Of a DNA stretch of 64,000 bases, positions 44,688 to 52,833 are shown in pieces. A model generated the notes under the pieces. It saw only the letters and a list, made by a program, of their open reading frames with translations, did not search any database and was not told where the DNA came from. Origin of the DNA: an uncultured bacterium (lineage in GTDB: Bacteria; Bacillota; Clostridia; Oscillospirales; Oscillospiraceae); contig CANDCH010000001.1 in NCBI GenBank assembly GCA_947383145.1, positions 186,001 through 250,000 of the forward strand, read 5' to 3'. The translations under genes and the position numbers were made by a program. How positions within the stretch are numbered: the first letter of the stretch is position 1; each line of letters opens with the position of its first letter.

Positions 44688-45039
44688 CTGGGTTCCACAC
44701 CTCCTGTTTCTTCCGTTTTTTGTTAATCATAAGCAAAATAAGGCGCGATGCGTGGGAAAACGCACCGCGATAACCGAAAATCCGTCCGCCCATTTTGGGC
44801 GCACTATTTGAGTGTCGATCCATCTATGACAAAGTCGTAATAGATATAAGAAACGCGCCCGGACAGGGCGGCATAACGCTCAAAACGGCGAAAAAGCGCG
44901 GCGGCTTTTCAAAATTATCCTTACTTATTGTAAAGGCCGGGAGCGTCCCTGTCAAGTGGAAATGTGAAACTTTCGTGAACAGGTAAAAATTATTCTGTGC
45001 AACATGATATATCCAGCGCGGGGGCGGGCAGGCTCCGCG
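44688..45039 (-). promoter_or_regulatory. RNase Y promoter and long 5' untranslated leader
   Basis: Minus strand: -35 TTGACA (44950-44955), 17-bp spacer, -10 TACAAT (44927-44932). The leader of about 230 bases holds several GC-rich hairpins, for example near 44840-44870 and 44750-44775. A small ORF starts at 44823 without a clear ribosome site. The far end (45000-45039) belongs to the gap after apbE. No gene is seen here. Confidence 0.75.
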
Positions 45040-46050
45040 TCACCCGTTTCCGCCCGCGCCGGAAATCCGTTCGCCCCGCCGCCCCTCGCCGGGGATGAAG
45101 CCGGAGCCGTCGGTGTAGGTGATGGAGCCGTCCTCCTCCACCAGAATCAGGCCGAAGGACAGCTGGGAGCCGTGCTCACGCCAGAAGTCCAGCGCCCCCT
45201 CCCGTCCCATGACGAACAGGGCGGTGGACAGCCCGTCGCACACCAGGCCGCTGTCCCCCACCACGGTGACGGAGGCCAGCCCGCTCCGGGCGGGCTTTCC
45301 CGTCTCCGGGTCCAGGATGTGCCAGTAGCGCACCCCGTCCTCCTCAAAATACCGCTCGTAGCCCCCGGAGGTGACCACCGCCTTGTCCGCCGCCTCCACC
45401 ACGCCGATGGTTCCCTCCCCCGCCGGGTCCCGGACCGCCACCCGCCAGGGGGAGCCGTCCGGCTTAACCCCCACGGCCTGGATGCTGCCCCCCAGGTCCA
45501 GCAGGGCGGATTCCACGCCGCCCTCCCGCAGCAGGGCGGACAGCGCGTCCCCGGCATATCCCTTGGCCACGCTGCCCAGGTCGATCTCCATCCCCGACGG
45601 GAGGGCGGCGGCGTTCCCCTCCAGCTCCACCCGGGTATAGTCCACCAGGGGGAGCAGGGCGTCCAGCTCCTCCTGGGCGGGGACGCGGTACGCCCCCGTG
45701 GTGAAGCCCCAGGCCCGCAGCACGGGGTAGGTGGAGATGTCCAGCGCCCCGCCGGTGCGGGCGCACAGGTCCAGCGCCCCCTCCAGCAATTCCGCCGTGT
45801 CCGGGGACAGCTCCGCCCCGCCGGAGCGGTTCAGCCCGTACACCTCGCTGCCCTCGGCGGTGACGGACAGCAGCCCCTCCAGCTCCGCCACCCGGCCCTG
45901 GGCCAGGTCCAGAAGGGCCTCGTCTCCGTCCGGGCCCAGCCGCAGGGTCATCACCGTGTCCATTGCAAAAAAGGTGCGCTCCACAGGCCGGGCGGGGGCG
46001 CAGCCCGCCAGCAGGAGCAGCGCTGGAACCGCGCAGAGCAAGCGCTTCAT
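45040..46050 (-). CDS. apbE: ApbE-family FAD:protein FMN transferase (lipoprotein)
   Basis: This 336-residue protein has a lipoprotein signal (LLLLAGCAP). The ApbE domain shows FFAMDTVMTLRLG, MEIDLGSVAKGYAGDAL and the metal/FAD-binding WHILDPETGKPA with the later CDGLSTALFVMG. It attaches FMN covalently to Thr/Ser of Rnf/Nqr or reductase flavoproteins on the extracytoplasmic side. The ATG at 46050 starts a canonical lipoprotein signal. The longer frame to 46365 is a shadow of the deaminase gene. It follows the deaminase by 47 bases and may be cotranscribed. Confidence 0.92.
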   Translation of the reverse strand: MKRLLCAVPALLLLAGCAPARPVERTFFAMDTVMTLRLGPDGDEALLDLAQGRVAELEGLLSVTAEGSEVYGLNRSGGAELSPDTAELLEGALDLCARTGGALDISTYPVLRAWGFTTGAYRVPAQEELDALLPLVDYTRVELEGNAAALPSGMEIDLGSVAKGYAGDALSALLREGGVESALLDLGGSIQAVGVKPDGSPWRVAVRDPAGEGTIGVVEAADKAVVTSGGYERYFEEDGVRYWHILDPETGKPARSGLASVTVVGDSGLVCDGLSTALFVMGREGALDFWREHGSQLSFGLILVEEDGSITYTDGSGFIPGEGRRGERISGAGGNG

Positions 46051-46097
46051 GGGGCGCCCGCCGCGCCGGGTTCCGGCGGAAGCCCCGGGACCGCGTC

Positions 46098-46586
46098 TCA
46101 CCGAAGGTGCTCGGGAATGGAGTCGTCCTCTTCGATCCACTCCCTTTGCACGTCCACCACCCGGTACGCCTCGGGGGTGTCCCGGATGACCACCTTGGCG
46201 ATGCCCGCGTTGATGATGAGCCTGCGGCACATGGAGCAGGAGGTGGAGCCGGGGATCAGCGCCCCGGTGGCCGGGTCCCGGCAGACCATATACAGCGTGG
46301 CCCCCAGCACCTCCCGCCGGGGGGCCGAGATGATGGCGTTGGCCTCGGCGTGGACGGAGCGGCACAGCTCGTACCGCTGGCCCGAGGGGATGTCCATGGC
46401 CTGACGGGCGCAGTATCCCAGGTCGCCGCAGTTCTTCCGGCCCCGGGGGGCGCCGTTGTAGCCGGAGGACACGATTTCGTCGTCCTGCACGATGATGGCC
46501 CCGTAGTGGCGGCGCATACAGGTGGACCGCTCCAGCACGGTCCCCGCGATATCCAGATAATAGTTCGGCTTGTCGATGCGGGCCAT
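46098..46586 (-). CDS. dCMP deaminase (ComEB-type cytidine/deoxycytidylate deaminase)
   Basis: This 162-residue zinc deaminase has the catalytic CRSVHAEANAII (zinc His and proton-shuttle Glu). The two zinc cysteines are in STSCSMCRRL, with Ser in place of the usual Pro of PCxxC. It converts dCMP to dUMP, feeding dTMP synthesis. NGAPRG before the active site is typical of dCMP deaminases and ComEB. It is cytoplasmic and has no ComE competence genes beside it. Confidence 0.9.
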   Translation of the reverse strand: MARIDKPNYYLDIAGTVLERSTCMRRHYGAIIVQDDEIVSSGYNGAPRGRKNCGDLGYCARQAMDIPSGQRYELCRSVHAEANAIISAPRREVLGATLYMVCRDPATGALIPGSTSCSMCRRLIINAGIAKVVIRDTPEAYRVVDVQREWIEEDDSIPEHLR

Positions 46587-46618
46587 AAAACCACCCCTAA
46601 TCTTGTTTTATAAGGGCG

Positions 46619-46662
46619 TTCTTTTTCTTTACAGTGAAGAAAAAGAAGCAAAAAGAAACTTT
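46619..46662. repeat. Second copy of the AT-rich palindromic repeat
   Basis: TTCTTTTTCTT / AAGAAAAAGAA stem (46619-46647) followed by AAACTTT-type flank. On the minus strand it reads AAAGTTTCTTTTTGCTTC, matching the flank of the repeat at 37134-37178. It probably acts as a terminator after the DUF2812 gene. Confidence 0.6.
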
Positions 46663-46715
46663 TTAGTCGCGAAACTTCGTTTCGTTTGAAATTATACCAT
46701 AACTTTCCCCCGGAA

Positions 46716-48149
46716 TCAAGGCAGTTCGCCACGGCCCAGCTTCTCCCCCACGGCGGCCATCTGCGCCGGGGTGGGGGGCTGGTCCCACTGCATGGAGATG
46801 TCCACGATGCGGTCCGGGTAGAACAGCAGGAACTGGTGGTTGTCCGCCTCATTGTCCGCCCCGTCCCCCGGCAGCCACTGGTAGGCCTCCTCCGCCCCCC
46901 AGGGGGCGGGGTCCGCCGGCGCGAAGGCGTACCCGGACCACGCCGGGTTGTCGCCCCAATCGTCCCGCTCGTGGAGCTTGGCCTCCCGGCACAGTCCGTA
47001 GAGGGCGGGGACCTTCACCAGCACCACGTCATAATCCAGGTAGACCGGCTCCGGGAAAAAATCCCTGGGCCCGAGGGGCCACTGGTGGCCGGTGCGCTGC
47101 TCCAGCAGGGGGGACCGCTCCCCCCGCCAGGTCCGGGTGTAGCGGCTGAAATCCCCCTCCAGCAGGTCGTCCAGCGCCAGGGGGAGGGGGTCCTGGGTGA
47201 GGGTGTAGGTGCGGCCCTGGTACTCGTAGACGGTCTGGTTCTCCTCCAGCCAGCCGCGGTTGAGGGCAAACACCATCCCGGCGGAGAGGGCCCCCAGCAG
47301 GACGAACAACAGCGCGAAGCTGCCGGCGAGGGTGGCGGCGCGGCTGACCCCGGCGGAGGCCTTCAGGTCCTTCATGAGCCGCTTGATGCCGTTGACGGCC
47401 AGGAACGCCCCCGGCAGGTACAGCAGGAGCAGGAGCAGCGTCCACAGGACCTGGATTCGTTTCCCGTACAGGAGGGTGGACGCCAGCTCATAGACCAGCG
47501 CCCCGGTCAGAAGAACGAGGGCGGCGGCCTGGACCTTCCGGCCGGTGCGGGTCGCGTAAAACTCCCCCCGCTGGGCCGCCCGGACGGCCCCGGCGTGCCA
47601 GCGGAAATAGGCGAACAGCTCCGTCCCGATCAGCACAAACAGGATGATCCAGCACAGCCCGCCCAGCAGGGAGGCGGACATGGCCAGCACCTGGATGGGG
47701 TCGTTCAGAAACCGCCGGACCAGCAGGGCGGCGTTCAGCACACCCACCGCCAGCAGCCCCAGCTGGGAGGGAATCAAGCTGCGCTTCATGGCGCGGTGGA
47801 TGGTGGCCACCTCCTCCGCCGGGTCGGTGTCGATGGGCACCGGGTCCTCCCGCTCGTTATAAAACACCTGGAGCTGGGCGCTGGACGCCGCCAGCGTCCA
47901 GCCGGTGTGGGCACAGAGGTCGTAAAAGGCCTCCTGCTCCTCCGAGGGCTCCGGGTCGAACTGGGACGCCTTGGGGAAATAGCACACGGAGAAGGTGAGC
48001 CTCCGGGGCTCGATCCGGCGGTAGGTCCAGAAAAACGGGCCGATGCGCTCCAGCAGCCAGCCCTTCTCCGCCATCCGGGCCAGACTGGCCTCCATCCCGG
48101 TGCGGTCATAAAGGGAGTAGGTCTGCGCCCTGCGCTTGGTCTGCCTCAT
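46716..48149 (-). CDS. DUF2812 membrane protein
   Basis: This 477-residue protein has an N-terminal DUF2812 domain (residues 1-110: MEASLARMAEKGWLLERIG, WTYRRIEPRRLTFSVCYFP), a middle region with 5-6 membrane segments (about residues 130-300) and a C-terminal soluble domain ending in an unknown fold. DUF2812 genes are regularly paired with PadR regulators, as here (ATGA overlap). The function is unknown, with a role in membrane stress or efflux-like defence inferred only from the pairing. GAGGAGGG precedes the ATG at 48149. Confidence 0.85.
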   Translation of the reverse strand: MRQTKRRAQTYSLYDRTGMEASLARMAEKGWLLERIGPFFWTYRRIEPRRLTFSVCYFPKASQFDPEPSEEQEAFYDLCAHTGWTLAASSAQLQVFYNEREDPVPIDTDPAEEVATIHRAMKRSLIPSQLGLLAVGVLNAALLVRRFLNDPIQVLAMSASLLGGLCWIILFVLIGTELFAYFRWHAGAVRAAQRGEFYATRTGRKVQAAALVLLTGALVYELASTLLYGKRIQVLWTLLLLLLYLPGAFLAVNGIKRLMKDLKASAGVSRAATLAGSFALLFVLLGALSAGMVFALNRGWLEENQTVYEYQGRTYTLTQDPLPLALDDLLEGDFSRYTRTWRGERSPLLEQRTGHQWPLGPRDFFPEPVYLDYDVVLVKVPALYGLCREAKLHERDDWGDNPAWSGYAFAPADPAPWGAEEAYQWLPGDGADNEADNHQFLLFYPDRIVDISMQWDQPPTPAQMAAVGEKLGRGELP

Positions 48150-48469
48150 GCCGTTCCCTCCTCTCCAAAGGCCAGGCGGTAGTCCTCCGCCTGGGCGCGG
48201 ATACGCCGGTACTCCTTCCGCAGGGTCTCCCGGCCAAACTCCGTCAGCAGATAGCTCCGCCTGCGGCCCTCCACCCGGGTCTCCCGGATCATCCCCGCCT
48301 CCACAAACTGCTCCAGCAGGTTGTACAGCGTGCCGGAGCCCACGCTCACCCGCCCCAGGGTGACGGCGGGCACCCGGTCCAGAATGTCCGTGCCGCAGCA
48401 CTCCTCCCGCAGGCACAGCAGGATATAGAACATCTGCTCCGTCAGGGTCTGAAATTTTGCCCTGGGCAT
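48146..48469 (-). CDS. PadR-family transcriptional regulator
   Basis: This 107-residue PadR winged-helix protein has TLTEQMFYILLCLREECCGTDILDRV, SVGSGTLYNLLEQFVEAGMIRETRVEGRRRSYLLTEFGRETL and a short C-terminal dimer helix. It is the first gene of a two-gene operon with DUF2812. The promoter has an operator in its spacer and a second copy downstream, so autorepression is likely. The ATG at 48469 follows a G-rich ribosome site. Confidence 0.92.
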   Translation of the reverse strand: MPRAKFQTLTEQMFYILLCLREECCGTDILDRVPAVTLGRVSVGSGTLYNLLEQFVEAGMIRETRVEGRRRSYLLTEFGRETLRKEYRRIRAQAEDYRLAFGEEGTA

Positions 48470-48486
48470 GGCCCCGCCCCCCCATT

Positions 48487-48540
48487 CTCGATATTCGAGC
48501 ATCCTGAGCTCATTATATTCTCGAATATCGAGTTTGTCAA
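48487..48540 (-). promoter_or_regulatory. Consensus promoter with two PadR operators
   Basis: Minus strand: -35 TTGACA (48535-48540), 17-bp spacer, -10 TATAAT (48512-48517), a perfect match at both boxes. CTCGATATTCGAG on the minus strand fills the spacer (48520-48532), and its mirror copy lies at 48487-48499, 33 bp away centre to centre, in the early transcribed region. CTCGA/TCGAG arms make each copy palindromic. Confidence 0.85.
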
Positions 48541-48556
48541 GGACGGCAGCAAAAAA

Positions 48557-48580
48557 CTCCCAGGCGTTTAAGCCTGGGAG
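48557..48580 (-). terminator. Intrinsic terminator of the zinc-ribbon gene
   Basis: CTCCCAGGC / GCCTGGGAG stem, 6-base loop, followed on the minus strand by TTTTTT. Confidence 0.88.
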
Positions 48581-48607
48581 CCTGGGGATCGTTTCCTTCA
48601 GACGGAT

Positions 48608-49003
48608 TCAGCTCTTCTCCTCGAACACCGCGCCGCAGGAGCGGCAGCGGACGGTGATGCGGCCCTTGCCCCGGGGCACCCGCATCTGCTGGCCGCAGTT
48701 GGGGCATTTGAAGTAGCGGTGCTCCCGGTCCTGGGCCCGGGAGCGGAAGGCGTTCCAGCGGCGGACGGCGGGCCGGACGGCCTGGAGAAAGCGGGCGTTT
48801 TCCCGGCGGCGGCCCTCCAGATTCCGGGAGAGGGAGCGGAACAGGCTGACCAGAAGCAGCACCGTGCCCGCCAGCTCGAAAACCAGAAGGCGGCTGAACA
48901 GAAACACCAGATAGCAGATCAGATACAGCGCGATCAGAAGCAGATTCAACTGGTCGCCGCCATAGCGCCCCGCCATAAAGCGGGTCATGCACCGGCGGAT
49001 CAT
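48608..49003 (-). CDS. Small membrane protein with C-terminal zinc ribbon
   Basis: This 131-residue protein has two transmembrane segments (about residues 18-55: LNLLLIALYLICYLVFLF and LLVFELAGTVLLLVSLF) and a C-terminal zinc ribbon CPNCGQQMRVPRGKGRITVRCRSC. Such proteins are common in Clostridia and have no assigned function. AGGAGGTG lies 8 bases before the ATG. It has its own promoter and terminator. Confidence 0.82.
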   Translation of the reverse strand: MIRRCMTRFMAGRYGGDQLNLLLIALYLICYLVFLFSRLLVFELAGTVLLLVSLFRSLSRNLEGRRRENARFLQAVRPAVRRWNAFRSRAQDREHRYFKCPNCGQQMRVPRGKGRITVRCRSCGAVFEEKS

Positions 49004-49061
49004 GGGCGCTCACCTCCTGCGGAAACCGGGAACCAAAGTTCAACAGATTTTGATTGTTATT

Positions 49062-49090
49062 ATGATAACGCTCTAAAATGTCCGCGTCAA
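49062..49090 (-). promoter_or_regulatory. Sigma-A promoter of the zinc-ribbon gene
   Basis: Minus strand: -35 TTGACG (49085-49090), 17-bp spacer, -10 TATCAT (49062-49067). Confidence 0.7.
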
Positions 49091-49167
49091 TGGGGTAAGC
49101 GTAAACAAAATGTGAATTTCGCCGCCGGTTTGGCAATCCCGCCGCCCGGACGGACCGGAATACGCCC

Positions 49168-49196
49168 TTGACAGGCCTCCCTCCCTCGGGTATACT
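49168..49196 (+). promoter_or_regulatory. Sigma-A promoter of the ABC transporter/lar operon
   Basis: -35 TTGACA (49168-49173), 17-bp spacer, -10 TATACT (49191-49196). Transcription would start near 49202, at the beginning of the structured leader. Confidence 0.82.
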
Positions 49197-49200
49197 GTGT

Positions 49201-49335
49201 TCAGAACCGCCCGCAGGAAGCGGGCGCCGGGCGCTGAAGCGCCATGCCCGAAACGCTTGCGCACTGTGTTTTGAAGCCGAATCGGTATGCTAAGAAGGCA
49301 TACGGCCCTCTCCGTCGAGAGGCCGTATGCCTTTT
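49201..49335 (+). ncRNA. Structured leader RNA with terminator, candidate riboswitch/attenuator
   Basis: In order there is a hairpin CGCCCGC-AGGAA-GCGGGCG (49208-49226). A second hairpin GGCGC-TGAA-GCGCC (49230-49243) lies inside CGGGC...GCCCG (49228-49250). GGTATGC (49284-49290) follows, and then a terminator whose arms are AAGGCATACGGCC-CTCTC and GAGAGGCCGTATGCCTT (49295-49333) with TTTT. GTATGC (49285-49290) can pair with GCATAC of the terminator 5' arm, giving a mutually exclusive antiterminator. The downstream genes suggest nickel as ligand, and GCCGGGC after the first hairpin recalls NiCo riboswitches. That family assignment is not established. Confidence 0.6.
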
Positions 49336-49363
49336 CGCGCGCAAGAAAGCAGAGGAGGAACTC

Positions 49364-50896
49364 ATGAAAAAGCGATGCCTAGCCCTGACCGCCGCCCTGG
49401 CGCTGGCGCTGGCCCTGGCCGCCTGCGGCGGGCCCGACGCGCCCTCCACCCTGGTGTACGGCAGCGCCGGATTCACCCGCATCAACCCCGCCATGGACGA
49501 GCACGGCGAAATCAACGCCCTGCTGTTCAACGGCCTCACCGCCCACGACGGAGAAAACCAGGTCGTCCCCGGCCTTGCGGAGCGCTGGGAGTACGACGGG
49601 GACGCCTGCGCCTACACCTTCCACCTCCGGGAGGGGGTGAAATGGCACGACGGCGCGCCGGTCACCGCCGCCGACGTGAAATTTACCATCGAGGCCATTA
49701 TGGACCCGGACAACGGCGCGGAAAACGCCCCCAACTATGAGGATGTGGAGGAGATCTCCGTCCTTGACGAAAAAACCGTCTTCTTCCGGCTCTCCGCCCC
49801 CAACGCCGCCTTTCTGGAGTACATGACCATGCCCGTCCTGCCCCGCCACCTGCTGGAGGGGGAGGACATGCAGACCTCAGACTTTTTCCGGGCCCCTGTG
49901 GGCACCGGGCCCTACCGGCTGGAGCGCTGGGACCCCGGTCAGTCTATTGTGCTGGTGAAAAACCCGGACTACTACCTGGGCTGTCCCAAAATCGACCGGA
50001 TCGTGTTCAAAATCGTGGAGGACGACAACGCCCAGGCCATCCAGCTGGGGTCCGGCGAGCTGGACCTGGCCCTGCTGGACCCCCGCAGCGCCCAGAATTT
50101 TCAGGACCGGGAGGGCTTCGTCCGCTACGACATGACCACCGCCGACTACCGGGGCATTCTGTTCAACTTCCGCAACGACTACTGGACGGAAAACCGGGAC
50201 CTCATCCCCGCCGTCTGCTGCGCCATCGACCGGGAGGCCATCATCGGCTCCGTCCTCCTGGGGCAGGGCGCGCCCGCCTACGGGCCCCTCCAGCGCAGCG
50301 TCTACAACAACGAGGATGTGGAGCAATACGGCTACGATCCCGCCCGGGCCAGGGAGATCCTGGAGGCGGCGGGCTGTACCATGGGCCCCGGCGGCTACTA
50401 TGAGCGCGGCGGCGGCGAGGTGGGCTTCGCCATCAGCGTGATGCCCGGCGAACAGGACCGCATCGACATCGCCCAGGCCGCCGCCCAACAGCTGAGGCAG
50501 GCGGGCATTCACTGCACCGTGGACCTGCCCGCTAAAATCGACTGGGCGGGACAGATGGCGGTGCTCATCGGCTGGGGCAGCCCCTTCGACGCCGACGACC
50601 ACACCTATAAGGTGTTCGGCACGGATAAGGGGGCCAACTACAGCGGCTATTCCAACGAAAAGGTGGACGAATACCTGGCCCTGGCCCGCCGGACCACCGT
50701 CCCCGAGGAGCGCCGGACGTACTACGCCCGCTTCCAGGAGGAGCTGGCCAAGGACCCGCCCTACGCCTTCATCTGTTACATCGACGCCAACTACGTGGCC
50801 AGCGCGGCGGTGAAGGGCATCGACCCGGACGTTGTGCTGGGCCACCACGGGACGGGCATTTTCTGGAATATCCATGAGTGGACCATTGGGGAATAG
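49364..50896 (+). CDS. SBP_bac_5 lipoprotein of a NikA/OppA-type ABC transporter (probable nickel)
   Basis: This 510-residue binding lipoprotein (lipobox ALAACGG, Cys about 21) of the dipeptide/nickel family has the features SAGFTRINPAMDEHGEINALLFNGLTAHDG, FHLREGVKWHDGAPVTAADVKFT and GTGPYRLERWDPGQSIVL. Late histidines (GHHGTGIFWNIHEW) are candidate metal-chelate ligands. AGAGGAGGAA precedes the ATG. The assignment to nickel rather than peptide rests on the operon, which continues through ATPases and permeases to larE-larB-larC. Confidence 0.85.
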   Translation: MKKRCLALTAALALALALAACGGPDAPSTLVYGSAGFTRINPAMDEHGEINALLFNGLTAHDGENQVVPGLAERWEYDGDACAYTFHLREGVKWHDGAPVTAADVKFTIEAIMDPDNGAENAPNYEDVEEISVLDEKTVFFRLSAPNAAFLEYMTMPVLPRHLLEGEDMQTSDFFRAPVGTGPYRLERWDPGQSIVLVKNPDYYLGCPKIDRIVFKIVEDDNAQAIQLGSGELDLALLDPRSAQNFQDREGFVRYDMTTADYRGILFNFRNDYWTENRDLIPAVCCAIDREAIIGSVLLGQGAPAYGPLQRSVYNNEDVEQYGYDPARAREILEAAGCTMGPGGYYERGGGEVGFAISVMPGEQDRIDIAQAAAQQLRQAGIHCTVDLPAKIDWAGQMAVLIGWGSPFDADDHTYKVFGTDKGANYSGYSNEKVDEYLALARRTTVPEERRTYYARFQEELAKDPPYAFICYIDANYVASAAVKGIDPDVVLGHHGTGIFWNIHEWTIGE

Positions 50897-51938
50897 CCCC
50901 CGGAGCCGGGAGGAGGGGGCCGCGCCCCCGCTGCTGGAGGTGAAGCACCTGTCCGTCAGCTTCTTCACGGACGCCGGAGAGGTCCAGGCGGTGCGGGACG
51001 TGAGCTTCTCCTTAAAGGCCGGGGAGGTGCTGGCCCTGGTGGGGGAGTCTGGCTGCGGCAAAACCGCCCTGTGCCGGAGCATTATGCGGCTCCTCCCCCG
51101 GTCGGGAAAGATCAAGGGAGGCTCCATTCTGGCGGGGGGCGCGGACATCGCCCGCTGCGGGGAGCGGGACATGGAGAAGCTGCGGGGGCGGCTGTTCTCC
51201 ATGGTGTTTCAGGACCCCATGACCGCCCTCAACCCGGTCATGACCGTGGGGGAGCAGATCGGCGAGGCGGTGCGGGTCCACCGGCCCCGCGCCTCCCGCC
51301 GGGAGGTCCGTGCCCGGACGGCGGAGCTGATGGAGCTGGCCGGCATCGGCCGCCCCTGGGAGCGGATGGACCTCTACCCCCACAGCTTTTCCGGCGGAAT
51401 GCGCCAGCGGGCGGTGCTGGCCATCGCCCTGGCCGGGGAGCCGGCCATTCTCTTCGCCGACGAGCCCACCACCGCCCTGGACGTCACCGTACAGGCCCAG
51501 ATCCTGGACCTGTTCCGGGACCTCCAGCGGCGGCTGGGCACGGCGGCGGTGTTCGTCACCCACGACCTGGGGGTGGTGGCCCGGGTGGCGGACCGGGTGG
51601 CGGTGATGTACGCCGGAAAAATCGTGGAGACCGGCACGGCGGAGGAGATTTTCTACGACCCACGCCACCCCTACACCTGGGGGCTGCTGCGGGCCCTTCC
51701 CGCCCTGTCCAAAGGGCGGGACAGCCTGTACGCCATCCCCGGAATGCCCCCCAACCTGGCGAATCCCCCAAAGGGGGACGCCTTCGCCTGCCGGAACGAG
51801 TACGCCCTGGCCATCGACTACGAGGAGGAGCCGCCCATGGTTCAAATCACGGACACCCACAGCGCCGCCACCTGGCTGCTGGACCCCCGGGCGCCCAAAA
51901 TCACGCCGCCGCTGGGGGGCGAAGCCCGTGGCGGGTGA
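50874..51938 (+). CDS. NikD/OppD-type ABC transporter ATPase
   Basis: This 354-residue ATPase has Walker A GESGCGKTALCRSI, the Q-loop FQDPMTALNP, signature SFSGGMRQR, Walker B ILFADEPTTALDVTVQAQI and the switch VTHDLGVV. The oligopeptide/dipeptide C-terminal extension follows (HPYTWGLLRALPAL, IPGMPPNLANPPKGDAFACRNEYA), here with one visible Cys instead of the usual several ligands of an iron-sulfur site. The chosen ATG at 50874 overlaps the binding-protein gene by 23 bases. A later start is possible, as the first conserved strand begins at LLEVKHLSVSF. Confidence 0.9.
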   Translation: MSGPLGNSPRSREEGAAPPLLEVKHLSVSFFTDAGEVQAVRDVSFSLKAGEVLALVGESGCGKTALCRSIMRLLPRSGKIKGGSILAGGADIARCGERDMEKLRGRLFSMVFQDPMTALNPVMTVGEQIGEAVRVHRPRASRREVRARTAELMELAGIGRPWERMDLYPHSFSGGMRQRAVLAIALAGEPAILFADEPTTALDVTVQAQILDLFRDLQRRLGTAAVFVTHDLGVVARVADRVAVMYAGKIVETGTAEEIFYDPRHPYTWGLLRALPALSKGRDSLYAIPGMPPNLANPPKGDAFACRNEYALAIDYEEEPPMVQITDTHSAATWLLDPRAPKITPPLGGEARGG

Positions 51939-52833
51939 GGTTCTGCTGGACGTGCGGGGGCTGGTCCACGCCTTTCCCCTGGGCAGGGCCGGGTCCGTCC
52001 GGGCGCTGGACGGCCTGTCCTTCCAAATCGAGCGGGGGGAGATCTACGGCCTGGTGGGGGAGTCTGGCTGCGGCAAATCCACCGCCGCCCGGTGCGTCAT
52101 GAACCTCCTGCGGCCCCAGGAGGGGCGGGTGCTGTTCCGGGGGATCGACACCTGCGACCCCAGGGCCTTCCGGGCCGGCCGGCGGCTGCTCCAGCGGGCG
52201 CGGCAGCTGATTTTTCAGGACTCCGCCTCCAGCCTGGACCCCCGCATGAGGGTGTGGGAGCTCATCGCCGAGCCCCTGCGCATCCAGCGCGCCGCGCCCC
52301 CCCGGGGGAGCTTCCGGGCGGAGGCGGAATTCCAAATGAAATATGTGGGGCTGGACCCCGGATACCTGGACAAGTACCCGTCGGAGCTGTCCGGCGGCCA
52401 GCGGCAGCGGGTGGCCATCGCCCGGGCGCTGGCCGCGGAGCCGGAGCTGCTGGTGGCCGACGAGCCCATCGCCGCCCTGGACGTGTCCATCCAGGCCCAG
52501 ATTGTCAACCTGTTCAAGCACCTCCAGGCGGAGCACGGCTTCTCCTTCCTGTTCATCGCCCACGACCTGGCCATGGTGGAGTTCCTGTGCAGCCGGGTGG
52601 GGGTGATGTACCGGGGGCGGCTGGTGGAGGAGGCCCCCGCCGGGGAGCTGTTCGCCCGCCCCCTCCACCCGTACACCCGGGCGCTGGTGTCGGCCATTCC
52701 CATCCCGGACCCCCGCCGGGAGCGGGCGCGCAGGCCGGTGGAGTTTCGCGGGGGGGAGCTGCCGCCGGGGGGCGTGTGGACGGAGGCCTCCCCCCGTCAC
52801 TTTGTGCTGCTGGAGGGGAGGGAACCGCTATGA
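51928..52833 (+). CDS. NikE/OppF-type ABC transporter ATPase
   Basis: This 301-residue ATPase has Walker A GESGCGKSTAARCV, FQDSASSLDPRM, signature LSGGQRQR, Walker B LLVADEPIAALDVSIQAQI and the switch IAHDLAMV. It starts with GTG at 51928, overlapping the previous gene by 11 bases. It pairs with the upstream NikD-like subunit as a heterodimer. The C-terminal tail is short and proline/glycine-rich. Confidence 0.9.
   Translation: MAGEVLLDVRGLVHAFPLGRAGSVRALDGLSFQIERGEIYGLVGESGCGKSTAARCVMNLLRPQEGRVLFRGIDTCDPRAFRAGRRLLQRARQLIFQDSASSLDPRMRVWELIAEPLRIQRAAPPRGSFRAEAEFQMKYVGLDPGYLDKYPSELSGGQRQRVAIARALAAEPELLVADEPIAALDVSIQAQIVNLFKHLQAEHGFSFLFIAHDLAMVEFLCSRVGVMYRGRLVEEAPAGELFARPLHPYTRALVSAIPIPDPRRERARRPVEFRGGELPPGGVWTEASPRHFVLLEGREPL

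Noticed and set aside
44795..44986. 63-codon ORF in the RNase Y leader
   Set aside because: It is on the opposite strand, with no ribosome site, inside a promoter and leader region.
49244..49363. N-terminal extension of the binding-protein gene starting at 49244
   Set aside because: It would be translated through the terminator hairpin, has no ribosome site, and would destroy the lipoprotein signal starting at 49364.
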